Below are positions 1 to 7,959 of a stretch of DNA of 64,000 bases, one piece after another (the first letter of the stretch is position 1; each line of letters opens with the position of its first letter). The translations under genes and the position numbers were made by a program. Under the pieces are notes generated by a model. The model worked only from the letters and a program-made list of their open reading frames with translations. It ran no database searches and was not told the DNA's origin. The DNA comes from GCA-2683135 sp964507445 (lineage in GTDB: Bacteria > Planctomycetota > GCA-002687715). The stretch lies in assembly GCA_964507445.1 (NCBI GenBank), contig CAZDQF010000019.1, forward strand, positions 1 to 64,000. Reading direction: 5' to 3'.

Positions 1-180
1 GACCTTGACGGCCTTCTGCTCCTTGCAGCAGTCGGAGTCCTTGGCGACCTTGACGGCCTTCTGCTCCTTGCAGCAGTCGGACTGCTTGGAGACGGTGACG
101 GCCTTCTGCTCCTTGCAGCAGTCGGAGTCCTTGGCGACCTTGACGGCCTTCTGCTCCTTGCAGCAGTCGGAGTCCTTGGC
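1..180. repeat. Four tandem copies of a 45-bp coding repeat
   Basis: Units begin at 1, 46, 91 and 136 and are near identical. The second unit and the start of the third differ by a few bases, which changes AKD to SKQ and KV to TV in the encoded repeat. The period equals 15 codons, so copy-number change would keep the minus-strand reading frame. There are no spacers, so this is not a CRISPR. The array may continue beyond the left edge. Confidence 0.9.
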
Positions 181-378
181 GATGACCGCGGCTGCGGGGC
201 ACTGGTCCGCGCCCCCTGTGGCGCCCGTCGCCGGGCAGGACGCGGCATCCTTGCTCTTGGCATCGCAGTTGGATGAAGCTTGTTTGGCAGCGGGTTTGGC
301 GGTGGACCCTGCGGTGCCCTGCTGAGCGCTGATGGGCAAGGCCAGCGTCAGAAGGAGCAGAGCGATTCGAGTGAGCAT
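1..378 (-). CDS. Secreted Cys-rich tandem-repeat protein (C-terminus cut by window edge)
   Basis: Reading leftward from an ATG at 378 gives 126 open codons running off the left edge. Residues 1-19 form a signal peptide (MLTRIALLLLTLALPISAQ), so the product is probably exported. A low-complexity A/T/K/G linker follows, then at least four in-frame 15-residue repeats of the type KDSDCCKEQKAVKVA, each with a CC pair between acidic and basic residues. A GGAG lies upstream of the start. The Cys pairs could bind metal or form disulfides, but no family is recognised. The frame fits because 378 and the 45-bp repeat unit are both multiples of three. Confidence 0.7.
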   Translation of the reverse strand, partial: MLTRIALLLLTLALPISAQQGTAGSTAKPAAKQASSNCDAKSKDAASCPATGATGGADQCPAAAVIAKDSDCCKEQKAVKVAKDSDCCKEQKAVTVSKQSDCCKEQKAVKVAKDSDCCKEQKAVKV

Positions 379-590
379 GTCTGTTTTTCTCCGGGGGTTC
401 CGCCGGTCGTGACGGAACTCGTTGGTGCGATGGGCGACGACGGATAACTCGTAACTGGATGCGATACGAGCACATGGCCGCTAAGCTCCCAGTATATCTA
501 CCGGATCGGCGCGAGGGCAGCCCGTGATTGTCGGGTCTCTGGCCTCCATGGTCCGAGGACGCCAAGAACTGACCAAACCGGGAGTTAGAG

Positions 591-1784
591 GTGGGATTGT
601 CGCCGTTGGAGGCGCGCATTGTGGGCGGACTTGACGACCATCAGGCCGATTTGGAGGCTCTTCTGGGCCGACTTGTCGGGATCTCGTCCGAGTCGATGGA
701 TGCGGCTGGCACGAATCAGGTGGCCGACCTTGTGGCGTCCGAGCTGGAGGAGCTCGGTTTCCGAACCTCGGAATTGGTGACCGGGGTGGTCGGGCGCACC
801 GTGGTCGGGAGGCGCGTGAACGACGATAGCCACCGCCTGTTGTTGGTTGGTCACGGGGACACGGTCCACCCCAGAGACGGCGGATTCAGCGGCTATCAAG
901 TGCTGGACGATTCCCGGGCCACGGGGCCGGGGGCGGCGGACATGAAGGGTGGGCTGGTCGTGATGCTCGCCGGGCTGAGGGCCCTCAGGGACGCGGGAGC
1001 CCTGGAGGGGCGGCACTGTACGGTTGTGGTCAATGCGGACGAGGAAATCGGCTCTCCTCACTCCGCGGATCTGATCCGTGCGGAGGCGGCGGAGTCCCAG
1101 CTCTGCCTGGGCTTCGAGGCCGGTAGACCCCTGTCCAACGGGGCGAGCACCTTCGTCACCCAGCGGAGGGGATTCGGCCGCATGAGGCTGGTGGCGAAGG
1201 GGCGGGCCGCTCACGCAGGGGTGGAGCCAGAGAAGGGCGCCAGCGCGCTGCTCGAGCTCTGCCGCAAGGCTGTCGAATTGGAGGAGCTGACGGACACCGA
1301 CTCCGGGGTATCGGTCAACGTGGGGGTGCTTCGCGGCGGCTCCGCGGCCAACGTCGTGGCGGCCGAGGCGGAGCTCCATCTGGACTACCGTTTCCCGGAT
1401 GAGGAGGCCGGCGAGACGCTGGAGGAAGCGATCTTCGACATCGCCGCCCGTAACCTCCTTCGTGACGGCGGGGGGCAGCCCTGCATCTCAACGGTCATGC
1501 AGGAGCACGTGCGTCGCGCCGCCATGGAGCGGACCGACGCTACGGATCGCATGTCCGCCCGGATCGTCACCTGGGGTCGGGATCTGGGCCTGGTCCTGGA
1601 GGAAGAGGCGAGAGGGGGAAGCAGTGACGCGGCGTTGGCTCCGGAGATGGGGTGCCCGGCGGTGTGCGGGCTTGGCGTCGTGGGGGACGCGTTCCACACG
1701 CACGACGAGTGGATTCGGCGGGCGAGCCTCGTGGACCGCGGGAAGCTCGCTGCGCTCCTCGCGCACCGCTTCTTTGAGTTGTAG
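591..1784 (+). CDS. M20 family zinc peptidase (carboxypeptidase G2 / ArgE-DapE type)
   Basis: A 397-residue cytosolic metallopeptidase or amidohydrolase expected to cleave an acyl-amino-acid or peptide bond with two metal ions. The metal-site motifs are complete: GHGDTV (H88, D90), GAADMKGG (D117), ADEEIG (catalytic E151, ligand E152), GFEAGR (E176) and HTHDEW near 371. A dimerisation domain with VAKGRAAHAG (H208) lies between. It starts at GTG 591, seven bases after GGAG (581-584). It is divergent from the repeat protein; the 212-bp gap contains a weak sigma-70-like match (TTGGTG 422, N17, TAACTC 445). Substrate cannot be told: DapE, ArgE and CPG2 subfamilies share these motifs. No biosynthetic neighbours help. 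Confidence 0.85.
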   Translation: MGLSPLEARIVGGLDDHQADLEALLGRLVGISSESMDAAGTNQVADLVASELEELGFRTSELVTGVVGRTVVGRRVNDDSHRLLLVGHGDTVHPRDGGFSGYQVLDDSRATGPGAADMKGGLVVMLAGLRALRDAGALEGRHCTVVVNADEEIGSPHSADLIRAEAAESQLCLGFEAGRPLSNGASTFVTQRRGFGRMRLVAKGRAAHAGVEPEKGASALLELCRKAVELEELTDTDSGVSVNVGVLRGGSAANVVAAEAELHLDYRFPDEEAGETLEEAIFDIAARNLLRDGGGQPCISTVMQEHVRRAAMERTDATDRMSARIVTWGRDLGLVLEEEARGGSSDAALAPEMGCPAVCGLGVVGDAFHTHDEWIRRASLVDRGKLAALLAHRFFEL

Positions 1785-1908
1785 GGACATATGTCGTTCT
1801 GGTGTGTTCCGGCTTGCTGGTGTTGGGTAAGACAGATGTCCGGCCCTCCCGCGATTCGGGCGCCACGGCGGAGCGCAGGGGAAGAGTGTGACCCGAAGGG
1901 GCCAGCTC

Positions 1909-1936
1909 CGTCGTGGGCTCTGAGCCCCCCCCGACG
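1909..1936. terminator. Possible hairpin downstream of the M20 peptidase gene
   Basis: CGTCG...CGACG arms flank an inner GGGCT-CTG-AGCCC hairpin, with a C-run bulge on one side. It is not followed by a T tract, so only a weak terminator or structural role is possible. The rest of the 289-bp gap 1785-2073 shows no convincing gene. Confidence 0.25.
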
Positions 1937-2073
1937 CATGCCGGAAAACGGGCTCGTGGAGGGCCGGACCAAGTGTCGAGCGACGACGTGACGAATATAC
2001 TGCACTGTAGATGGCAGTTCAATGGCTCGGGTTGTCGGTCCCGAGCTGCCCTGGATTACCATGAGGCCCCGCT

Positions 2074-3291
2074 GTGAGCCCTCAGCAGTTGATCATCGGA
2101 GACGCCAGGCAGATGCCCGAGTTGGCGGACGGGTCGGTGCACCTCGTGGTCACCTCTCCCCCCTACTGGCAGCTGAAGGACTATGGACGGGTCGGCCAGA
2201 TTGGCTTCGACCAGGATCTCCAGACCTATCATGGCGACCTCGGGAACGTCTGGACCCACTGCTATCGAGTGCTGGAGGAGGGCTGTCGCCTCTGTGTCAA
2301 CATCGGTGATCAGTTCGCTCGCAAGGAGATCTACGGACGTTACAAGGTCATCCCTTTGCACGCGGAGGTGATCCGGCTGGCGGAGGAGGTGGGGTTCGAC
2401 TTCATGGGGAGCATCATCTGGCAGAAGCTCACCAACACGAACAGCTCCGGGGGAGGCGCCTTGATGGGGAGCTATCCGTTCCCGCGGAACGGAATCGTCA
2501 AGCTCGACTACGAGCACATCCTTCTGTTCAAGAAGCCGGGGCAGGGACTGCGCCCGGACGGAGAACGAAAGCAGGCCTCTCGCATCGAGCTGGACGAATG
2601 GAAGGCCTGGTTCGACGGGCACTGGCGATTCCCGGGGACGCGAGCGCATGCTCACCTGGCGCCGTTTCCGTTGGAGTTGCCGCGGCGGCTCATTCAGATG
2701 TTCAGCTTCGTAGGCGATCGGGTGCTCGATCCATTCGTGGGGTCTGGCACCACCCTGTTGGCCTGCTCCGAGCTGGACCGAGCGGGAGTCGGTATCGACC
2801 TCGACTCTGCGGTGGAGCCGATCATCCGGGATCGACTGGGTCCATCGATTCCCCTGGATGTGGTGCGTCGCGAGGTCGCTTCCGCAAACTCCCGAGCTCC
2901 TGCCGACGAGTTCTTTGGTTCTGTCGTTAGGCGGGAGGACCGGGGCAAGCAGCGATTCGTCGGAAAGAGAGAGCAGTTGGCGGCCGTCACCGGCGCCAAC
3001 TCCTTCCGCACCCGCACCGGTCGTGAGGTGGTGCTACTGGGGACCCGTCCATTGCCTGAGCGAGAGGCGGAAGCCGAACAACGGCTGAGCGCGCTGCTGG
3101 GACGGAAGCGGCTCCTGCTCACCGATGTGGAGAAGGAGCCTCTCCCAGACGGCGTCCGCGAGGCCTACGTGCATCTCAGCGACCGGACGTTCGTCAACAG
3201 CCGCCTCATCAGGGAGGGGCTGCTCGGGGCCGACGAGACGACGAAGCATCCGCACCTCGCCAAGTTCCGGCGCGAAGCGGACGCCAGTTGA
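2074..3291 (+). CDS. DNA (N4-cytosine/N6-adenine) methyltransferase with C-terminal SNase-like domain
   Basis: 405 residues. The N-terminal half is an amino-methyltransferase with catalytic TSPPYW (27-32) preceding the SAM-binding DPFVGSGTT (219-227), the order seen in beta-class enzymes; SPPY favours N4-cytosine methylation. From about residue 305 the sequence resembles a thermonuclease fold: VVLLGTRPLPE, then RLSALLGRKRLLL, REAYVHL, FVNSRLIREGLLG and a closing HPHLAKFRREA. These line up with the RLIGID.PE, R.LAYVYL and VN..LV..G segments of staphylococcal nuclease. The leading metal Asp segment looks absent, so activity is uncertain. No restriction gene is adjacent. GTG 2074 is the likely start. 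Its stop abuts that of the convergent DxTHG-like gene. Confidence 0.8.
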   Translation: MSPQQLIIGDARQMPELADGSVHLVVTSPPYWQLKDYGRVGQIGFDQDLQTYHGDLGNVWTHCYRVLEEGCRLCVNIGDQFARKEIYGRYKVIPLHAEVIRLAEEVGFDFMGSIIWQKLTNTNSSGGGALMGSYPFPRNGIVKLDYEHILLFKKPGQGLRPDGERKQASRIELDEWKAWFDGHWRFPGTRAHAHLAPFPLELPRRLIQMFSFVGDRVLDPFVGSGTTLLACSELDRAGVGIDLDSAVEPIIRDRLGPSIPLDVVRREVASANSRAPADEFFGSVVRREDRGKQRFVGKREQLAAVTGANSFRTRTGREVVLLGTRPLPEREAEAEQRLSALLGRKRLLLTDVEKEPLPDGVREAYVHLSDRTFVNSRLIREGLLGADETTKHPHLAKFRREADAS

Positions 3292-5496
3292 TCACTCGTC
3301 CTTCGGAGGATCGCCGGGGCCCGCGACGTCAAAGCCGGGCGCTTGCTCAGGGGGACTCGACGGGGCCTGGGCATCGGTCTCCGTGGGTGAGTCTGCAGCG
3401 GGTGGAGCCGGAGCCGGAGCCGGGGGCGCCGGCTCAGCTGCAGTGTCCTGGGGCGGAGTCTCCGGAGGCGCGTCCTTGACGTCCTTCTTCTCTCCTCGTT
3501 GTCCCCGCAGGCCTGCGTCGGCGAGCGCCTTGCCGAAGTTGCCGACGCCTCCTCGTGCTGTGGTGACCCTCGGAGTGCTGTCCGCGGGGTCAGGCCGGGG
3601 AACTCCCTGGGATTCCCGCCTGGGCGGCCGGTCACCGTCAGGACGACGCTTCCGAGGAGGACGGTCTTCGTCCTTGCCCTTGCGCCTCGGTGGACGGTCC
3701 CCGCTCTGTCGCGGGGGGCGGTCGCCGGACGGGGCGCGTCCGCCCCCGCCTTCGCCGCGCTTACGGTTGCCTCGACGTGGTCGCCGCCCCTCTCGCGGTC
3801 GAACCAGCCGGAGGTCGATGGCCTGCTTGACCGCGTTGTCCCACTTGACCTCTTCGTCGATACCGTCGAGTTGCGAGCCACCGATGAGGGTCGTGGCCAG
3901 CTCGAAGCTCCTCCGGATCTCATGATCCTGGTCCTTGAGTTGGCTCGCCGGCACGGTGGTGGGTGAAGTGTTGACGTATCTGTTGCGGGCCGTCGAGAGC
4001 AGCGGCCACAAGGTCCCCAGCTCGGGGGCTCGGGCGATGGCCTGCGGGGTGCTGAGGATGTAGGCGGCGACGTCTCGCGGGCGCACCTGTTGAGCTCCAC
4101 CAGACTGGGGTACGTCGATCCAGGCCCGGGTCGGGTTGCGCTTGTAGGCCTCGATGCACCAGGAGACCACGGCCTCGCGGAGGTGCAGGGCGGCCTGCGG
4201 GAGGTGTCCTGTCTCGAGATCCTGCTGCGCGAGGCGGAATTGCAAGGCGCTGGCGGATGTCTCGCTGAGCAGAGGCTTGACGGTGCGGGCCAGGACCTTG
4301 TCGAACAGGCGATACGGGTGGGCGTAGGGCAGACGACCCAGGCGGCGTCGGCGTTCTTCCAGGAGGCGGGCTCCCTCCACGGTCTCGGAGAGCGCCCCGA
4401 ACTCGATCCCGCGCTGGAATCGGACGTAGGGTCCGGCCATGCGCTGGAGCCGACGGTCCTGGTTGAACAGGCTCTGGAGACTGCGAGGGGCGCGGCCGTC
4501 ACGGACGTCCCTGAAGGACGCCATCCAGTCCATGAACTCCACCGGCCCATCCAGGGTGACCACCGTGCAGACCTTGTCCGGGTCCGCCGAGTCCATGGAC
4601 CCCTCGTAGACGTGGCCTGTGGTGATCTCCGGTCGGAACTCGCGGAAGTACGACATGGCGATGGCGCCCAGGGTCGGGAACGAGCGGGCGCCGTAGGTCA
4701 CATCGATGTGGACGGTGTCCCCGTCGGCGGGGAGCTCGGCGATGCTGCGGATGGCGGCGACGAAGCTCCGGCCCTCCACCGGGTTGGAGATCAGTTCGCA
4801 CCGCACCTCCGATATGCCAAGCGCGGCCTGGAGCCGCTCCGCGAGGGCTGTCATGGCGTCGCGGTCGGGCCTCCGAGACGCGACCTGGGAGTGGATTCGA
4901 TCGGAGAGGGATCGCAGATCCGGCTCGTGGTGCTTGACCTGGAAGGTCGCCGGAGCGGTCTCCTCCGCGGGGGTGGGGGCGTCCGTCTCCTGGTCAGCGT
5001 TCGCCGTGGCGGTGTTCGCTTCAGCGCTACCCTCCGCGGCATCCTGCACTTCAGGCTCGCCCTCCGTTGCGTTCTCTGACTCGTCGCTCGTGTCTGACGA
5101 GTTCTCTGGTTCGGAGTCGGAGCCGGTGTTGGATTCGTCGCCTGATTCGGGGCTGGCTTCGGAGTCGGTGCCCTCGTCGGCGCTCGTCGTGTCGCCCGGC
5201 GCTTCCGACTCTGTGGATGGCGCCGGTTCCTCCTTCGCGATGACGGGCGCGGTCTCTTTGACCGGCGCTTCCTGCTCCGAGTTGGGCAGGAGGTCGAGGA
5301 GGCGGTCGAAGTACGCGCCCGGTGTCCCCACCAGGTGGAGCTTGTCGCACTGGAGGGCGCGCGCCAACTCGATGCCGAGGTTGGTGGTCTCTACGATGCG
5401 CTCCCCGGCGGGGAGACGGAAACGTGCGGCGCGGTGGCCGTGACGTTGTTCACCCTCGGCGGCGCCGCCGAGCATGGCTATCAGCAGGTTGCTCAT
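3292..5496 (-). CDS. Cas DxTHG / Csx1-like (CARF plus HEPN-like) protein with disordered insert and Arg-rich tail
   Basis: 734 residues, starting at ATG 5496 eight bases after GGAG; an upstream in-frame ATG at 5529 is less likely. Residues 1-72 (SNLLIAMLGG..., LHLVGTPGAYFDRLLDLL) look like the first strands of a CARF Rossmann fold. Residues 73-184 are an acidic Ser/Glu/Asp-rich insert. Residues 185-350 resume the fold with DVTYGARSFPTLGA (265-278), matching the DxTHG motif of CRISPR-associated Csx1/TM1812-type proteins except His to Tyr. About 415-545 is helical and HEPN-like, with ARNRYVN where HEPN RNases have RNxxxH: the His is Asn (509). The rest is Arg/Pro/Gly-rich, then Pro/Ala-rich. 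It lies downstream of lgt on the same strand. CRISPR-linked function is not shown. Confidence 0.65.
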   Translation of the reverse strand: MSNLLIAMLGGAAEGEQRHGHRAARFRLPAGERIVETTNLGIELARALQCDKLHLVGTPGAYFDRLLDLLPNSEQEAPVKETAPVIAKEEPAPSTESEAPGDTTSADEGTDSEASPESGDESNTGSDSEPENSSDTSDESENATEGEPEVQDAAEGSAEANTATANADQETDAPTPAEETAPATFQVKHHEPDLRSLSDRIHSQVASRRPDRDAMTALAERLQAALGISEVRCELISNPVEGRSFVAAIRSIAELPADGDTVHIDVTYGARSFPTLGAIAMSYFREFRPEITTGHVYEGSMDSADPDKVCTVVTLDGPVEFMDWMASFRDVRDGRAPRSLQSLFNQDRRLQRMAGPYVRFQRGIEFGALSETVEGARLLEERRRRLGRLPYAHPYRLFDKVLARTVKPLLSETSASALQFRLAQQDLETGHLPQAALHLREAVVSWCIEAYKRNPTRAWIDVPQSGGAQQVRPRDVAAYILSTPQAIARAPELGTLWPLLSTARNRYVNTSPTTVPASQLKDQDHEIRRSFELATTLIGGSQLDGIDEEVKWDNAVKQAIDLRLVRPREGRRPRRGNRKRGEGGGGRAPSGDRPPRQSGDRPPRRKGKDEDRPPRKRRPDGDRPPRRESQGVPRPDPADSTPRVTTARGGVGNFGKALADAGLRGQRGEKKDVKDAPPETPPQDTAAEPAPPAPAPAPPAADSPTETDAQAPSSPPEQAPGFDVAGPGDPPKDE

Positions 5497-5571
5497 CCCG
5501 TTTCTCCGGGAGGGATGGCGAAGAGCCATCGAGGTTGGTTCGGTTGCGTAGGACCGCCTCGCGGTCCGAGA

Positions 5572-6408
5572 TCACGAGTCGATGGTAGGGGTGGGGCCGG
5601 TGGGTGTCCACCGACCGGGTCCCTTGCCAGCGAACCACAGCAGGAGGCACCCGCCGAGGACCATGAAGCATGAGAGCACCTGGCCCATGCTCAGGGGGCC
5701 GAGCACCGTGCCGAGGTGTTCGTCCGGTTCTCGAAAGAACTCGACCAGGAATCGCATGGCGGCGTAGCTGATGAGGAACGCCCCACCCATCCGTCCATCG
5801 GGTCGGAGGAACGCCCGGTCGCGGAGGGTCCACAGCACGAAGAAGAGCAGCGCGCCTTCGAGGAGCCCCTCATAGAGCTGCGATGGGTGGCGGGGGAGCG
5901 GGCCTCCACGGGGGAACACCATCGCCCAGGGGACGTCTGTCGGCTTGCCCCAGAGCTCGCCGTTGATGAAGTTGGCGCAGCGGACGAACAGGATGCCCGG
6001 ACACGCTGCTACTGCGCATGCGTCGCTGACGTTCAGGATGGGGATGCGCCTTCGTCTCGCGAACAGGCAAATGGCCAGGAACGCGCCGATGACGCCTCCA
6101 TGAAAGGAGAGACCGCCGTGCCAGATCTTGATGATCTCGAGCGGGTCAGCGGCGTACTTCCCGGGATCATAGAACAGCACATACCCGAGCCGGCCACCGG
6201 CGATGACACCGATCATGGTGGCGACCAGGAGGTCCGCGACCCCGTTGAGGTCCGTGCGCAGGCGTCCTTCCCGAGAGAGCCGTTTCAGGAGGTGGTTGCC
6301 GACCAGGAAGCTGGCGACGAAGAGGAATCCGTACCACTTGATCTGTAGCGGCCCCAATCGCAGCAGCACGGGGTCGATATCGGGGAACGGGATCTCCATG
6401 ATCGGCAT
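5572..6408 (-). CDS. lgt: Prolipoprotein diacylglyceryl transferase
   Basis: An integral inner-membrane enzyme that transfers diacylglyceryl from phosphatidylglycerol to the lipobox Cys of prolipoproteins. Hallmarks are the N-terminal LGPLQIKWYGF, GGRLGYVLFYDP, the WHGGLSFHGG segment with its essential His, and the signature FVRCANFINGELWGKPT followed by HPSQLYEG. It has seven or so hydrophobic segments. Start is set at ATG 6408; ATG 6399 and an upstream GTG 6465 are alternatives, none with a strong ribosome site. It serves lipoproteins such as those at 23239 and 27033. It precedes the DxTHG-like gene by 75 bp on the same strand. Confidence 0.93.
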   Translation of the reverse strand: MPIMEIPFPDIDPVLLRLGPLQIKWYGFLFVASFLVGNHLLKRLSREGRLRTDLNGVADLLVATMIGVIAGGRLGYVLFYDPGKYAADPLEIIKIWHGGLSFHGGVIGAFLAICLFARRRRIPILNVSDACAVAACPGILFVRCANFINGELWGKPTDVPWAMVFPRGGPLPRHPSQLYEGLLEGALLFFVLWTLRDRAFLRPDGRMGGAFLISYAAMRFLVEFFREPDEHLGTVLGPLSMGQVLSCFMVLGGCLLLWFAGKGPGRWTPTGPTPTIDS

Positions 6409-6570
6409 GGGGGCAGGATAGCGCCGGCGCGAGAGGCCGCCCAGGAAGGTCGTCTTCCCAGGCACGCTTTCTTTGCGAGCCTCTGCCGGGCCGCCGCCGA
6501 TCAGGTCAGCAGGATGCGGGCCCGGTCAGTGGCTTCCGTGTACGCCGACGGGTTCGTGATCCGCTCCTGT

Positions 6571-6595
6571 GGCGCGGCCCGTTGTGGGCCGCGCC
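6571..6595 (-). terminator. Perfect 10-bp hairpin after the isopropylmalate-synthase-like gene
   Basis: GGCGCGGCCC, loop GTTGT, GGGCCGCGCC lies 20 bp past the stop at 6615. There is no T run on the minus side and a short GTTTCTC on the plus side, so it may end transcription from either direction or need Rho. Confidence 0.55.
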
Positions 6596-6614
6596 GTTTC
6601 TCGGGCCGGCCGTC

Positions 6615-7847
6615 TCAGCCCGAAACGGCCGCGTGGAGCTCGTCGTCGGTCATGAGGTGGTCCGAGGCCTTGGCGGCCGTGAAGAGTCGTTCGACCAGGC
6701 TGTCGTCGGTGGCGTCGTAACCGTGGGTCTCGAGCCAGAAGACAACGTTGGAGCGGCCGGACATGTAGCCGACGGATACGCGTTGGGCCTCGCCAAACTC
6801 CGCCGCCGGGACACCGGAGTAGACCCGATCCGCGAGCCAGGTGTCGTTCTTGCGCATGGCCTTGATGACGGCCGCGGCGTGGACTCCGGTCCCCGTGAGG
6901 AACGCGTCGTTACCGAAGATCGGGTAGTTGTGCGGGATCGGGACTCGCAGGTGTTCGGAACAGGTCCTCACATAGTCGCCGAGGGCCGTGAGGTCCCGGT
7001 CGATCCAGCCGAGCAGCTTGAAGTTGGCCAGCAAGAGGTCCATGGGAGCGTTCCCGGCGCGCTCGCCGACCCCGAGCGCGGCTCCATGAATCTGCGTCGC
7101 TCCGGCCTCCACCGCGGCGATGCAGTTCACCAGGTCCAGGTTTCGATCCCGATGGCCGTGCCAGTCGATGCCCACCTCTCGACCCTTCTCCTCGACGATG
7201 GACTTGACGAAGGAGACCACGTTCCTGGTGCCTTCGGGGGTCGCGTGCCCGCAAGTGTCGCAGACACAGACTCGCTCCGCGCCCAGGTCGATGGCCAGGC
7301 CGTACAGGGCTCGCAGGTCATCCGGGTTCGCCCGTGTCGTGTCCTCGGTGACGAACATCACCGGGATCTCATGTTCCTGCGCATACCGGAGGCTGACCTC
7401 CACGTGGCCCAGGAGCGTGTCCAGGGTCCAGCCCTCCGTGTACTGACGGATCGGGGATGATCCGATGAAGCAGCACGCCAGGATCGGGAGGCCGCTGCGG
7501 TCCATCATCTCGCGGACCGGTTCGATGTCGGTGACCATGGTGCGGCAAGCCACGTTGGGGCGGATGGGGAGCTTCTGGTCCCGGATGTGTAGCGCCAGCT
7601 CGGAGATGGCCGTCCGGTGTTGCTCTCCCGCGCCCGGGAGCCCGAGGTTGGCCGTGTCGATGCCGATGGCGGCCATCTTCTCGAGGATCTCCTTCTTGGC
7701 GTCGATCGAAGGATCGAAGACGGAAGGCGATTGCAGGCCGTCTCGGAGGGTCTCGTCGTCGAAGGTGATCTTCGGAGGCGGGCGTCTTTCCGCATCCGTT
7801 CGTGTATTCCAGTCGTATATCAGCTGGTTCGTGTCCTCAGATCCCAT
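6615..7847 (-). CDS. 2-isopropylmalate / homocitrate / citramalate synthase family enzyme
   Basis: A 410-residue DRE-TIM metallolyase that condenses acetyl-CoA with a 2-oxo acid, most likely in leucine biosynthesis. DETLRDG (31-37) carries the catalytic Arg and metal Asp, and WHGHRDRNLD supplies the HxH metal ligands. CDTCGHATPEG and GVGERAGNAP are also typical. The roughly 120-residue C-terminal allosteric LeuA domain is missing, so leucine feedback in the usual way is unlikely; homocitrate synthase or other short LeuA-like enzymes are alternatives. The divergent branched-chain aminotransferase gene starting at 7960 supports the amino-acid role. The 112-bp gap to that gene likely holds both promoters. 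Confidence 0.82.
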   Translation of the reverse strand: MGSEDTNQLIYDWNTRTDAERRPPPKITFDDETLRDGLQSPSVFDPSIDAKKEILEKMAAIGIDTANLGLPGAGEQHRTAISELALHIRDQKLPIRPNVACRTMVTDIEPVREMMDRSGLPILACCFIGSSPIRQYTEGWTLDTLLGHVEVSLRYAQEHEIPVMFVTEDTTRANPDDLRALYGLAIDLGAERVCVCDTCGHATPEGTRNVVSFVKSIVEEKGREVGIDWHGHRDRNLDLVNCIAAVEAGATQIHGAALGVGERAGNAPMDLLLANFKLLGWIDRDLTALGDYVRTCSEHLRVPIPHNYPIFGNDAFLTGTGVHAAAVIKAMRKNDTWLADRVYSGVPAAEFGEAQRVSVGYMSGRSNVVFWLETHGYDATDDSLVERLFTAAKASDHLMTDDELHAAVSG

Positions 7848-7959
7848 GGTCCGCTGATTCTAACGTGGGATCACGGGCCCGACTGCTGGGGGGCGCTTGC
7901 CTCTGCGAGAGGGTTCCTTCAACATTGGGGGTCACCGCAGGTCGTTAGAAGGAGTGAAC

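Noticed and set aside
1..180. Direct repeats as a CRISPR array
   Set aside because: Units are contiguous with no spacers and keep a coding frame.
5..325. Plus-strand repetitive reading frame across the left-edge repeats
   Set aside because: It is the complement of the repeat array; the minus strand has a signal peptide, ribosome site and sensible repeats.
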